DNA from: Mycobacterium sp. 852013-51886_SCH5428379 | GTDB lineage: Bacteria; Actinomycetota; Actinomycetes; Mycobacteriales; Mycobacteriaceae | Assembly (NCBI RefSeq): GCF_001665575.1 | Contig: NZ_LZSU01000020.1 | Span: 1-48,070, forward strand | Length of the DNA: 48,070 nt | Direction: 5' to 3' | Shown: in pieces, positions 8,428 to 15,416 of the stretch | Layout: each line of letters starts with the position of its first letter | Position numbering within the stretch: the first letter of the stretch is position 1 | The notes under the pieces: model-generated | Told to the model about the DNA's origin: nothing | The model's input: the letters and a program-made list of their open reading frames with translations, nothing else | Databases searched by the model: none | Program-made: the position numbers and the translations under genes

Positions 8428-8504
8428 CCCAGACCGGCACCCAGTTTCCCAACCGTCGCTTCCCGGCCGGTTTCTGGACGCGGCCGCGCGGGCATCCGTG
8501 GGCC

Positions 8505-8840
8505 ATGGCTCAACCCGACGAACTGCCCCTCGCCGACTACGACCAGCTCGCCCTGCCGGACCTGCGGCACCGCATCCGCTCGCTCGAGGAGCCGCAGCTG
8601 CAGACGCTGTTCGAGCACGAGACCTCCCACGGCAACCGCATCCCGGTGCTCGAGATCCTGCACGCCCGCCTCAAGGAACTGCACCAGGGCGCCGAACCGT
8701 CCGGCGGCGACCAACGGAACGCGCCGGGCGCCACGTCCACCTCGACCGGGTCGACGGTGCAGGAGAAGACGGCCGCCGAACCCAATACCCCGCTGCGCCA
8801 CGGCGTCGCCAACCAGACCCCCGCGCGCGGCCGAACATGA
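8505..8840 (+). CDS. Small conserved actinobacterial protein
   Basis: A 111-aa protein starting at ATG 8505 (MAQPDELPLADYDQL). The first 65 residues look like a helical module (LRHRIRSLEEPQLQTLFEHE, then PVLEILHARLKELHQG), a pattern I associate with short conserved actinobacterial proteins. The C-terminal half is low-complexity and rich in Thr, Pro and Ala, so it is probably disordered. No enzymatic motif or membrane segment is visible. It is divergent from the acyltransferase gene across the KstR-type operator and precedes echA1 by 43 nt. A role in lipid metabolism would be guesswork from its neighbours. Confidence 0.65.
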   Translation: MAQPDELPLADYDQLALPDLRHRIRSLEEPQLQTLFEHETSHGNRIPVLEILHARLKELHQGAEPSGGDQRNAPGATSTSTGSTVQEKTAAEPNTPLRHGVANQTPARGRT

Positions 8841-8870
8841 CAAGATCGGCCCAAACTGTAATCCGGACGC

Positions 8871-8876
8871 TAGCAT
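8871..8876 (+). promoter_or_regulatory. -10 element for leaderless echA1
   Basis: TAGCAT ends 7 nt before the echA1 GTG at 8884, the spacing expected when transcription starts at the start codon. No ribosome binding site is visible. The -35 region is weak. Confidence 0.4.
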
Positions 8877-8883
8877 CACCCGG

Positions 8884-9663
8884 GTGAGCGAAGCAGCCGA
8901 AACCGAAGCCGCCGTCCTGGTCGAACAGCGCGACCGAATCCTCGTCGTCACCATCAATCGGCCGAAGGCGAAGAACGCCGTCAACCTGGCGGTGAGCCAG
9001 GGGCTGGCCGACGCGATGGACCGCCTCGACGGAGATCCGGGCCTGTCGGTGGGTATCGTCACCGGCGCCGGTGGCTCGTTCTGCGCGGGGATGGACCTCA
9101 AGGCATTCGCCCGCGGGGAGCGGTGTGACATCGAGGGCCGCGGGCTCGGGTTCACCGAACGGCCGCCGACCAAACCGCTGATCGCCGCGGTCGAGGGCTA
9201 CGCGCTCGCCGGCGGCACCGAGGTCGCGCTGGCCACTGATCTGATCGTGGCGTCGCGGGAGTCGGCGTTCGGCATCCCCGAGGTCAAACGCGGACTCGTC
9301 GCCGGCGGCGGCGGACTGCTGCGGCTGCCCCAGCGCATCCCGTACGCCATCGCGATGGAGCTCGCGCTCACCGGTGACAACCTCACCGCCGAACGGGCGC
9401 ACGACCTCGGCCTGGTCAACGTGCTGGCCGAACCCCGCGGCGCGCTGGACGCCGCGCTGGAGCTCGCCGGACGTATCACCGCCAACGGACCGCTGGCGGT
9501 CGCCGCCACCAAGCGCATCATCGTCGAATCTCGCGGCTGGACGCCCGAGAACCAGTTCGCCGAGCAGATGAAAATCCTCATGCCGGTCTTCGCCAGCAAG
9601 GATGCGATCGAGGGTGCGACCGCGTTCGCCGAGAAGCGTCCGCCCCAGTGGACCGGCAGCTGA
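8884..9663 (+). CDS. echA1: Enoyl-CoA hydratase/isomerase family protein EchA1
   Basis: A crotonase-fold protein of 259 aa from GTG 8884. ITGAGGSFCAGMDLKAF and VEGYALAGGTEVALATD form the oxyanion hole and CoA-binding region, and GIPEVKRGLVAGGGGLLRLP is the usual third block. Such enzymes hydrate or isomerise enoyl-CoA thioesters in beta-oxidation. Length and order match Rv0222 (262 aa). The reading frame is open upstream to 8383, but GTG 8884 follows a TAGCAT hexamer by 7 nt and begins where family similarity begins. The last 16 bp overlap the next gene, implying translational coupling. The exact substrate is unknown. Confidence 0.88.
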   Translation: MSEAAETEAAVLVEQRDRILVVTINRPKAKNAVNLAVSQGLADAMDRLDGDPGLSVGIVTGAGGSFCAGMDLKAFARGERCDIEGRGLGFTERPPTKPLIAAVEGYALAGGTEVALATDLIVASRESAFGIPEVKRGLVAGGGGLLRLPQRIPYAIAMELALTGDNLTAERAHDLGLVNVLAEPRGALDAALELAGRITANGPLAVAATKRIIVESRGWTPENQFAEQMKILMPVFASKDAIEGATAFAEKRPPQWTGS

Positions 9664-10292
9664 GACACGTCTTCACCGGCCACATCGCCGGGGTCGGCAC
9701 CGAGGCGGGCGTACGGCTCGTCATCGGCAGCTGGCAGACGTCCCCGTTCGGCGCCTTCACCGACGTGATGGTGCAGCAGGCCGACGGACAGCGGGTGCTG
9801 ATCGCGCCCACCCGGCAGGTGGCCGACTTCGTCGCCGGCACCTACCACTTCGACCGCGTCGAGGTGACCCCGGTGGACGGCGCGCTCGTCGGCGACCGGC
9901 TCACTGTGCGCAGCGCACCCCTGGGCCTGGACGTAGCGATCGGCGGCCCCGCACCGCTTGATCTGTTGCTGCGATGGGTGCCGGCCCGGCTGGCCGTCGC
10001 CCCGTGGTGGCTGCGGGCCATCGATCCCGTGGCGTCGCGAATGGTGCGCGGCGTGCACACGGCCGGGACGGCCGGGAACGGTCGACGCGAGTTCTACGGC
10101 GTGCGGCGGTCGAGGCGTGTGGTTGCGGTGTCGGGGCGTTACCGCGACGCCGACCTGGGTGCGCTGACCCGCCTCGAACCGCCCGTCGACTTCGGCTTCG
10201 CCTCCGCCCCGTCGACCCCGCAGATCGTCGCGGTGACCACCACCATCATCGAGGCGCCCGGGTTTCGCCCGGGCGCCGGAGGGAAACAGTGA
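9648..10292 (+). CDS. Conserved hypothetical protein downstream of echA1
   Basis: A 214-aa protein from GTG 9648, overlapping echA1 by 16 bp. The N-terminal half has a beta-rich look (RHVFTGHIAGVGTEAGVRLV, SPFGAFTDVMVQ) and a hydrophobic stretch follows (PLDLLLRWVPARLAVAPWWL). I recognise no named domain and no catalytic motif. Tight coupling to echA1 argues for a linked function, perhaps handling of an acyl substrate, but that is inference. Its composition and codon use match its neighbours. Confidence 0.65.
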   Translation: MDRQLRHVFTGHIAGVGTEAGVRLVIGSWQTSPFGAFTDVMVQQADGQRVLIAPTRQVADFVAGTYHFDRVEVTPVDGALVGDRLTVRSAPLGLDVAIGGPAPLDLLLRWVPARLAVAPWWLRAIDPVASRMVRGVHTAGTAGNGRREFYGVRRSRRVVAVSGRYRDADLGALTRLEPPVDFGFASAPSTPQIVAVTTTIIEAPGFRPGAGGKQ

Positions 10293-10296
10293 CCGC

Positions 10297-10557
10297 ATGG
10301 ACACCCTGGCCAAGATCGGACGCGCCGAACGACGGATCGTGAAGGTGCAGCGACGGCTGTGGCTGGCGCAGCTGCTGATGTGGCCGACGGTGCTGCTCAC
10401 CGGTGCCGGGGTGGTCGCGGCGGTGGCGCTGGTGGTGCGCCGGCGCAGCCGCGGGGGCCGGCACGAACTGCCGGAGACCCCGGGCGCCCACCGTGCCGAC
10501 GGGGACGCCGCGGGCACCGACGGTCAGCTGCCGCACCTGCAACCGCCGGGTGCTTGA
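10297..10557 (+). CDS. Small single-pass membrane protein
   Basis: An 86-aa protein from ATG 10297. A basic N-terminus (KIGRAERRIVKVQRR) precedes one membrane segment (about residues 26-47, LLMWPTVLLTGAGVVAAVAL), followed by an Arg-rich flank and a hydrophilic tail. GGAGGG lies 13 nt upstream of the start, and the gene begins 4 nt after the preceding stop, so co-transcription is likely. No family was recognised. The short length makes it less certain than its neighbours. Confidence 0.55.
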   Translation: MDTLAKIGRAERRIVKVQRRLWLAQLLMWPTVLLTGAGVVAAVALVVRRRSRGGRHELPETPGAHRADGDAAGTDGQLPHLQPPGA

Positions 10558-10590
10558 CCTGAACCTGGCTCGAGGTTGCACTATGACCGT
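10554..10590 (+). promoter_or_regulatory. MerR-type promoter of the arylamine N-acetyltransferase gene
   Basis: TTGACC (10554-10559) and CACTAT (10579-10584) are separated by 19 bp, longer than normal, and AACCT (10562-10566) / AGGTT (10573-10577) form a dyad centred in that spacer. This is the geometry of promoters activated by MerR-family regulators. The -10 ends 6 nt before GTG 10591, which suggests a leaderless mRNA. No merR gene is in the window. Confidence 0.5.
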
Positions 10591-11421
10591 GTGACTGCAG
10601 CTGCCTATCTCGACCGCATCGGATTCCACGGCGAGGCCCCGCCGACCCTGGAGGCACTGCAGGCGATCGTCGCCGGACACCTCCGGTCGATCCCGTTCGA
10701 GAATCTCGATCCGCTGCTGGGGGTACCGGTCGCCGATCTGAGCGCACCGGCGCTGGCCGCGAAACTCGTGCAGCGCCGCCGCGGCGGCTACTGCTACGAG
10801 CACAACGGTCTGCTCGGATATGTGCTCGAGGCGTCGGGATTCGGTGTGGTGCGGTTGGCCGCGCGGGTGGTCTGGATGAAGGACGACGGCGTACTGCCCG
10901 CCCAGACCCACCAGCTCTTGGCGGTCACGGTGCCCGGCGTCGACGGCCGATTCCTGGTCGACGTCGGCTTCGGGGGCCAGACGCCTTCCGCGCCGCTGCG
11001 GTTCGAGACCGACACCGAACAGCCCACCCGCCACGAGCCCTACCGGATCCGGGCGGTGGCCGACGGGCCCGAGGACTACGTCGTCGAGTCCCTGATCAAC
11101 GGCACGTGGCATCCGCTGTATCTGTTCTCCGACCGTCCGCGGCCGCGCATCGACCTCGAGGTCGGCAGCTGGTACGTCTCGACCCATCCGAATTCGGTGT
11201 TCGTGGTCGGGCTGACGGCATCGCTCGTCACCGACGACGCCCGCTGGAACATGCGCGGCCGCAACCTCGCCGTCCACGCGAACGGTGGCACCGAACGCAC
11301 CCGATTCGACACGGCCGCAGAGGTTCTCGACACCCTCGTCGGGCGCTTCGGTATCGATCTCTCCGACGTGGGGGAGCGCACCGACATCGAAAAGCGGGTG
11401 CACGAGGTGCTCGACACCTAG
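10591..11421 (+). CDS. nat: Arylamine N-acetyltransferase
   Basis: A 276-aa NAT-family enzyme that transfers acetyl or other acyl groups from CoA to arylamines or hydrazines. The catalytic triad is visible: Cys68 in RRRGGYCYEHN, His107 in AQTHQLL and Asp124 in LVDVGFGG. The opening IPFENLDPLLGVPVADL is typical. GTG 10591 (VTAAAYLDRI) aligns with the known start of M. tuberculosis NAT; an in-frame TTG at 10576 overlaps the promoter dyad. In M. tuberculosis nat sits in the sterol catabolism locus with hsaACDB, not next to echA1, so this copy may be a paralogue or relocated. The upstream MerR-type promoter suggests induction by a chemical signal. Confidence 0.92.
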   Translation: MTAAAYLDRIGFHGEAPPTLEALQAIVAGHLRSIPFENLDPLLGVPVADLSAPALAAKLVQRRRGGYCYEHNGLLGYVLEASGFGVVRLAARVVWMKDDGVLPAQTHQLLAVTVPGVDGRFLVDVGFGGQTPSAPLRFETDTEQPTRHEPYRIRAVADGPEDYVVESLINGTWHPLYLFSDRPRPRIDLEVGSWYVSTHPNSVFVVGLTASLVTDDARWNMRGRNLAVHANGGTERTRFDTAAEVLDTLVGRFGIDLSDVGERTDIEKRVHEVLDT

Positions 11422-11487
11422 GCGCCACGCCCCGGGCGACACCAGCAGGAATCGTCATGTCCCTGCCGCGCGATCCGGACCATACTC

Positions 11488-12435
11488 ATGGCTGTGAGCG
11501 AGCCGGCGACCCCTGCGCGCAGAGACCGACTGCGTGAACTGCTCGACGCCGTCGTCGACGCCGAGAACGCGGCCGTCGGAGACATGGCGCGCAGCAGCTT
11601 CTCCTCGGAGTTCCACTTCTCCCGGGAGATCCGCAGGCTGACCGGCGAAGCCCCTGCCGCGCTGCGCCGCCGCATCATCCTCGAGCGGGCGGCGTGGCGG
11701 CTGCGTCGCGGCGAACCGGTCTCCGCCGTCGCCGCGCAGGAGGGCTGGTCCTCACCGGAGGTTTTCTCGCGGGCCTTCCGCCGCACGTTCGGGGTGCCGC
11801 CGTCACGGGCTGCCGAGGTGGACTTCCGGGTACCGGCGCCGAACGGACTGCATTTCCATCCGCCGCAGTCGCTGTGGCTGGATGGCGACGACCGAGACGA
11901 CGAAGCCGGGCCCGGCGGTCGGGCCCCCGACACCGTCCGCCTGATGGTCGCCCACGACATCGCCGACACCGCATACCTCATCGACTGCGCGACCGCACTC
12001 TCGGAACACCAATGGCGCCAAGAACTCTGGCCGGGACACCAGGTGCTGGACTGGGACGGACCGGAACCGGGAGTCGGCGCGGTGCTGTGTGCGACGGTCT
12101 GGACCAAGGCCGTGTGGCTGGCGACGATCGAGGGCCGCGACTATCCGGAGCGCGTGTCGGCCGCGACGGCCACACCCGTCGAACTCGCCGAACACCACCG
12201 CGAGGTGGGGCAGCGCTGGACGGCGATGGTGGCCGAGTGCTCGGCGGCGGGCCGGATGGGCGACACCGTCATCGACGCGCTGTGCGATCCGCCGGAGTCG
12301 TTCCAGCTCAACGGAATCGTCGCGCACGTCTTGACCTACGCCGGGCACCGGCGCGAACTGGCCCGGACGATGCTGGCCCGGCTCGGCGTGCCCACCCGGC
12401 GCGGCGATCCACTCGAATGGATGCGGGAGAACTGA
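11488..12435 (+). CDS. AraC-type HTH protein fused to a DinB-like domain
   Basis: A 315-aa protein with an N-terminal helix-turn-helix of the AraC type (FHFSREIRRLTGEAP, SAVAAQEGWSSPEVFSRAFRR, FGVPPS; about residues 30-110) and a C-terminal half that looks like a DinB/YfiT four-helix bundle. Candidate metal ligands include His in SEHQW, the HH of AEHHREVGQRW, and His in VAHVLTYAGHRRELA. Such fusions occur in actinobacteria and are thought to sense small molecules or thiols; the ligand is unknown. ATG 11488 and GTG 11494 are both possible; CATACT (11481-11486) ends 7 nt before GTG 11494, which would give a leaderless start there. The DHFR-like gene follows after 1 nt. Confidence 0.8.
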   Translation: MAVSEPATPARRDRLRELLDAVVDAENAAVGDMARSSFSSEFHFSREIRRLTGEAPAALRRRIILERAAWRLRRGEPVSAVAAQEGWSSPEVFSRAFRRTFGVPPSRAAEVDFRVPAPNGLHFHPPQSLWLDGDDRDDEAGPGGRAPDTVRLMVAHDIADTAYLIDCATALSEHQWRQELWPGHQVLDWDGPEPGVGAVLCATVWTKAVWLATIEGRDYPERVSAATATPVELAEHHREVGQRWTAMVAECSAAGRMGDTVIDALCDPPESFQLNGIVAHVLTYAGHRRELARTMLARLGVPTRRGDPLEWMREN

Positions 12436-12436
12436 T

Positions 12437-12973
12437 ATGGCGTGCATCTACTACACGGCCTCCAGTCTGGACGGCTACATCGTCGACGACGCGGACAGCC
12501 TCGACTGGCTGCTGAGCCGCCACATCGATCCCCACGGCCCGTTCCACTACGAGGACTTCGCGGCCGGTGTCGGTGCGCTGGTGATGGGTTCGGCCACCTA
12601 CGAATGGATCGTTCACCACGAGCAGGGTGCCTGGCCGTACACCCAGCCCAGCTGGGTGACGACCAGTCGGCCGCACATCATCGACGATGCGCATCCGGTG
12701 CGCACGTTCTCCGGCGACGTGCGCGACCTGTATCCCGAGCTGGTGGCCGCGGCCGGCGACAGGCACGTGTGGGTGGTCGGAGGCGGTGTCATCGCCGCAC
12801 AGTTCGTCACCGCCGGCCTGGTCGACGAGATGGTGGTGACCTACGCGCCGTGCTCACTGGGCGCGGGATCGCCGGTGCTGCCGGTCCGCTCGGAGTGGAC
12901 GCTCGCCGAAACCGCCGTCAACGGCGAGTTCCTCTGTGCCCGATGGGTTTCGGTGAGACCGGTCAGCGGCTGA
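12437..12973 (+). CDS. Dihydrofolate reductase-like (RibD C-terminal) protein
   Basis: A 178-aa protein of the DHFR/RibD C-terminal reductase superfamily. IYYTASSLDGYIVD at the N-terminus, the GALVMGSATYEW turn and VWVVGGGVIAAQFV, a glycine-rich NADPH-binding segment, are characteristic. Members of this group, YyaP/YwjB-like, have no firm substrate. ATG 12437 starts 1 nt after the AraC-DinB stop, so the two are translationally coupled and probably act in one response. The 3' end overlaps the convergent TetR gene by 11 bp. Confidence 0.82.
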   Translation: MACIYYTASSLDGYIVDDADSLDWLLSRHIDPHGPFHYEDFAAGVGALVMGSATYEWIVHHEQGAWPYTQPSWVTTSRPHIIDDAHPVRTFSGDVRDLYPELVAAAGDRHVWVVGGGVIAAQFVTAGLVDEMVVTYAPCSLGAGSPVLPVRSEWTLAETAVNGEFLCARWVSVRPVSG

Positions 12974-13580
12974 CGGCGGGCACGCCGAAGCGGCGGATGA
13001 ATTCCCGCGACTTGATCAGGAACTCGAGCTGCGCATCGACCTCACGCAGCGGGTCGACGCTGCGGGTCGCGCGGCACAGCACCACCGCCCCCTCCAGCGC
13101 CGCGATGCACGTGATCGACAGCGACGCCGCCTCGGCCGGTTCGCTGCCGTCGACCTCGAACGCCCGCGTCAACGCATCCCGCCAGTGCTCGAAGATCGCC
13201 CCGGCGACGGAGGTCAGCTGTGGTTCGTCCTCGGCGGCGCCGATGGCCGCACCCGCCACCGGGCAGCCCGCGGTGAACTCGCTGTCGGACAGCAGCGTGG
13301 TCCAGAACTCGACGAACCGGTGCACCAGATGCAGTCCGCCCTTGGCTGCGGCCTGGTCGATGACCGCGGTGATGGACTCGCCCGCGTACTTCAGCGCCTC
13401 GAAGACGATCTGATTGCGGCCTTCGGGGAAGTGGTGGTAGACGCTGCCGCGGGGAGCGCCGCTGCGCTGCAGCACCTCGTCGATGGTGACGCCGGCCGCG
13501 CCGCGTTCCCGGAGGACATCGGCGGCGCTGATCAGCATGCTGGTGCGCGTGGCACCTCGGTGGGGGCGGGTCTTGGTCAT
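12963..13580 (-). CDS. TetR-family repressor, LmrA/YxaF-like
   Basis: A 205-aa TetR regulator. The HTH region reads SMLISAADVLRERGAAGVT, VLQRSGAPRGSVYHHFPEG, and GCPVAGAAIGAAEDEP in the ligand-binding half is typical of the LmrA/YxaF-type C-terminal domain. ATG 13580 (MTKTRPHRG) is chosen because the frame upstream of it overlaps a small gene with a strong ribosome binding site. A 28-bp inverted repeat with perfect 10-bp arms lies upstream of that small gene at 13730-13757, the likely operator for autoregulation. The ligand is not evident; neighbouring aldehyde dehydrogenase or the AraC-DinB/DHFR pair are possible targets. Confidence 0.87.
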   Translation of the reverse strand: MTKTRPHRGATRTSMLISAADVLRERGAAGVTIDEVLQRSGAPRGSVYHHFPEGRNQIVFEALKYAGESITAVIDQAAAKGGLHLVHRFVEFWTTLLSDSEFTAGCPVAGAAIGAAEDEPQLTSVAGAIFEHWRDALTRAFEVDGSEPAEAASLSITCIAALEGAVVLCRATRSVDPLREVDAQLEFLIKSREFIRRFGVPAVSR

Positions 13581-13590
13581 CAGATCCAGG

Positions 13591-13719
13591 TCAGGCGGCG
13601 GAAGGCGGACGGTGCGGCGTGGAACGCCACACCGGTCGCGCGGGGAACGTGAAGCGGCGACCGCGCGGGAGGTAATGGACGAACTTCCGGCCGGCGATGT
13701 TGAGTTCGACCATCCACAT
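13591..13719 (-). CDS. Small 42-codon protein leading the tetR transcript
   Basis: ATG 13719 is preceded by a perfect AGGAGG with 6-nt spacing, and the frame runs 42 codons (MWMVELNIAGRKFVHYLPRG, then an Arg/Pro-rich tail ending PPSAA) to TGA 13591, 10 nt before the tetR start. The first 27 residues look like a compact beta-hairpin or amphipathic segment; the tail is basic. No known family was recognised. The strong translation signal, adjacency to an operator and position ahead of tetR support a real gene or a translated leader. It is short, so standard gene callers could miss it. Confidence 0.55.
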   Translation of the reverse strand: MWMVELNIAGRKFVHYLPRGRRFTFPARPVWRSTPHRPPSAA

Positions 13720-13729
13720 GGCGGTCCTC

Positions 13730-13757
13730 CTGTTCTATGACAGAAAGCATAGAACAG
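13730..13757. promoter_or_regulatory. Perfect 10-bp-arm inverted repeat, TetR operator candidate
   Basis: CTGTTCTATG (13730-13739) and CATAGAACAG (13748-13757) are exact reverse complements around an 8-nt spacer. On the minus strand a -10-like TATGCT lies within it, with TTGGTG 18 nt further upstream, so binding would block initiation. It abuts the ribosome binding site of the 42-codon gene. Confidence 0.65.
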
Positions 13758-13829
13758 CCCGCTCGGGTCCACCAAGCGGGATATCGGACCCCGGGGGATG
13801 CGCCGTAACTATGAATATGGTCATAATAG

Positions 13830-13924
13830 GTGCGGCGCCCGAACCGGCGGCCCCGGAGCGGGCGCCACACCAACGTTCGAAAGGGCCCGCACGCTGGGGA
13901 AATACCAGCCTGCGGGCCCTTTTC
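13830..13924 (+). ncRNA. Candidate small RNA between the tetR unit and the aldehyde dehydrogenase gene
   Basis: An AT-rich patch with dyad TATGA (13810-13814)/TCATA (13821-13825) carries a -10-like CATAAT. It is followed by a hairpin pairing GTG-GGCGCCC (13830-13840) with GGGCGCC-CAC (13860-13870) and then a 12-bp terminator stem ending in TTTT (13880-13924). On the plus strand this makes a compact transcription unit of roughly 95 nt, antisense to no coding gene. The alternative is that only the terminator is real and serves the minus-strand aldehyde dehydrogenase gene. Confidence 0.3.
13880..13922. terminator. Bidirectional intrinsic terminator
   Basis: A 12-bp perfect stem (13880-13891 with 13911-13922) encloses an inner stem GCTGG/CCAGC (13893-13897, 13905-13909). 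T runs flank both sides. It lies 10 nt past the aldehyde dehydrogenase stop on the minus strand. Confidence 0.75.
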
Positions 13925-13932
13925 GTATCGGC

Positions 13933-15411
13933 CTACTCCGGCGTGTAACCGAACGGCAGCAGCGTGCTCTTGGCCTGGCAGTACTGCTCGATGCCCTCCG
14001 GCCCGTTCTCCCGGCCGATGCCCGAGTTCTTGTAACCGCCGAACGGTGCACCCGGATCGAACGCGTACATGTTCACCGCGTACGTGCCGGTGCGGATCTT
14101 GCTCGCGATCTCGAGGGCCTTCTTGTTGTCGGTCGTCCACACGCTGCCGGCCAGCCCGTAGACCGAATCGTTGGCGATCCGGACCGCGTCGGCCTCGTCC
14201 TCGTAGGGGATCACCGCCAGCACCGGTCCGAAGATCTCCTCCTGGGCGATCGTCATCGAGTTGTCGACGTCGGCGAAGACCGTGGGCTGCACGAACCATC
14301 CGCTGTCCAGGCCGTCGGGGCGGCCGCCACCGGTGACGACCCGGGCACCCTCCTCGGTGCCCTTCTTGATGTAGCTCTCGACGCGTTCGCGCTGCTTCTC
14401 GCTGATCAGCGGGCCGATCGCGGCGTTCGCGTCGTCGGGCAGGCCGACCGGCATGGCGGAGACGAAGTTGGCCAGCTTCTCCACCACCTCGTCGTAGCGC
14501 GAGCGTGGCGCCAGCACGCGGGTCTGCGCGACGCAGGCCTGGCCGGAGTTCATCACCCCGGAGAACGCCAGCATGGGCAGCGTGCTGTCCAGATCGGCGT
14601 CTTCGAGGACGATCGCGGCAGACTTGCCGCCCAGCTCCAGCGTGCACGGCTTGAGTTTCTCGGCGGCCAGCTTGCCGATCTCCTTGCCGACGGCCGAGCT
14701 GCCGGTGAACGTGTACTTGTCGATGGCGTCGCTGGCCGTCAGCGCGCGGCCGGTCTCCGGACCGCCCGGCACGATGGACAGCACGCCCTCGGGCAGGCCG
14801 GCCTCGGCGAACATCTGCGCCATCGCGAACACCGACAGCGGCGTCTCGGCGGCGGGCTTGAGCACGATCGTGCAGCCGGCCAGCAGGGCCGGGCCCAGCT
14901 TGTTGGCGGCCAGGAAGAACGGCACGTTCCACGCGGTGATCGCACCGACCACACCGATCGGCTCGCGCGTCACCAGCGTCTGGCCGTAGATGCCGTCGCG
15001 GATGTCGGACCAGGTGAACTTGTCGGCCGCACCCGCGTAGTACGTGAACGCGGCCATGGCCGCGCCGTACTGCATCATGTCGACGATCATCGCCGGCTGC
15101 CCGGTCTCGGCCTTGAGCAGGAACTTCAGCTCGTCGCCGCGCTCCTCCATCAGTTTGACGGCAGCGCCGAGCACCGCGGCCCGCTCGGCCGGCGACATCT
15201 TCGGCCACGGACCCTCGTCGAACGCCTTGCGGGCGGCGGCGCACGCGGCGTCGACGTCGGCCGCGGCCGCCAGCGGCACCTGGCCGACCTTCTCGCCCGT
15301 CGCGGGCGAGAAGACGTCGATGACGTCGGAGGTGGACGGCTCGACCCACTTGCCGCCGATGAACAGCTTGTCGTACGAAGTCTGATACGACGTTTCCACA
15401 GTCTGTGTCAT
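13933..15411 (-). CDS. NAD(P)-dependent aldehyde dehydrogenase
   Basis: A 492-aa ALDH-superfamily enzyme oxidising an aldehyde to the acid. ITAWNVPFFLAANKLGPAL contains the conserved Asn, TFTGSSAVGKEI the cofactor-binding turn, LELGGKSA the general-base Glu and NSGQACVAQTR the catalytic Cys; EEIFGPVLAV and PFGGYKNSGIGRENG are further signatures. ATG 15411 (MTQTVETSYQ) is preferred over 15537, which would run into the upstream gene. It matches Rv0223c (487 aa) in order and size. The methyltransferase gene ends 5 nt upstream on the same strand, so the two form an operon. A strong terminator follows. The physiological aldehyde is unknown. Confidence 0.92.
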   Translation of the reverse strand: MTQTVETSYQTSYDKLFIGGKWVEPSTSDVIDVFSPATGEKVGQVPLAAAADVDAACAAARKAFDEGPWPKMSPAERAAVLGAAVKLMEERGDELKFLLKAETGQPAMIVDMMQYGAAMAAFTYYAGAADKFTWSDIRDGIYGQTLVTREPIGVVGAITAWNVPFFLAANKLGPALLAGCTIVLKPAAETPLSVFAMAQMFAEAGLPEGVLSIVPGGPETGRALTASDAIDKYTFTGSSAVGKEIGKLAAEKLKPCTLELGGKSAAIVLEDADLDSTLPMLAFSGVMNSGQACVAQTRVLAPRSRYDEVVEKLANFVSAMPVGLPDDANAAIGPLISEKQRERVESYIKKGTEEGARVVTGGGRPDGLDSGWFVQPTVFADVDNSMTIAQEEIFGPVLAVIPYEDEADAVRIANDSVYGLAGSVWTTDNKKALEIASKIRTGTYAVNMYAFDPGAPFGGYKNSGIGRENGPEGIEQYCQAKSTLLPFGYTPE

Positions 15412-15416
15412 GGCGG

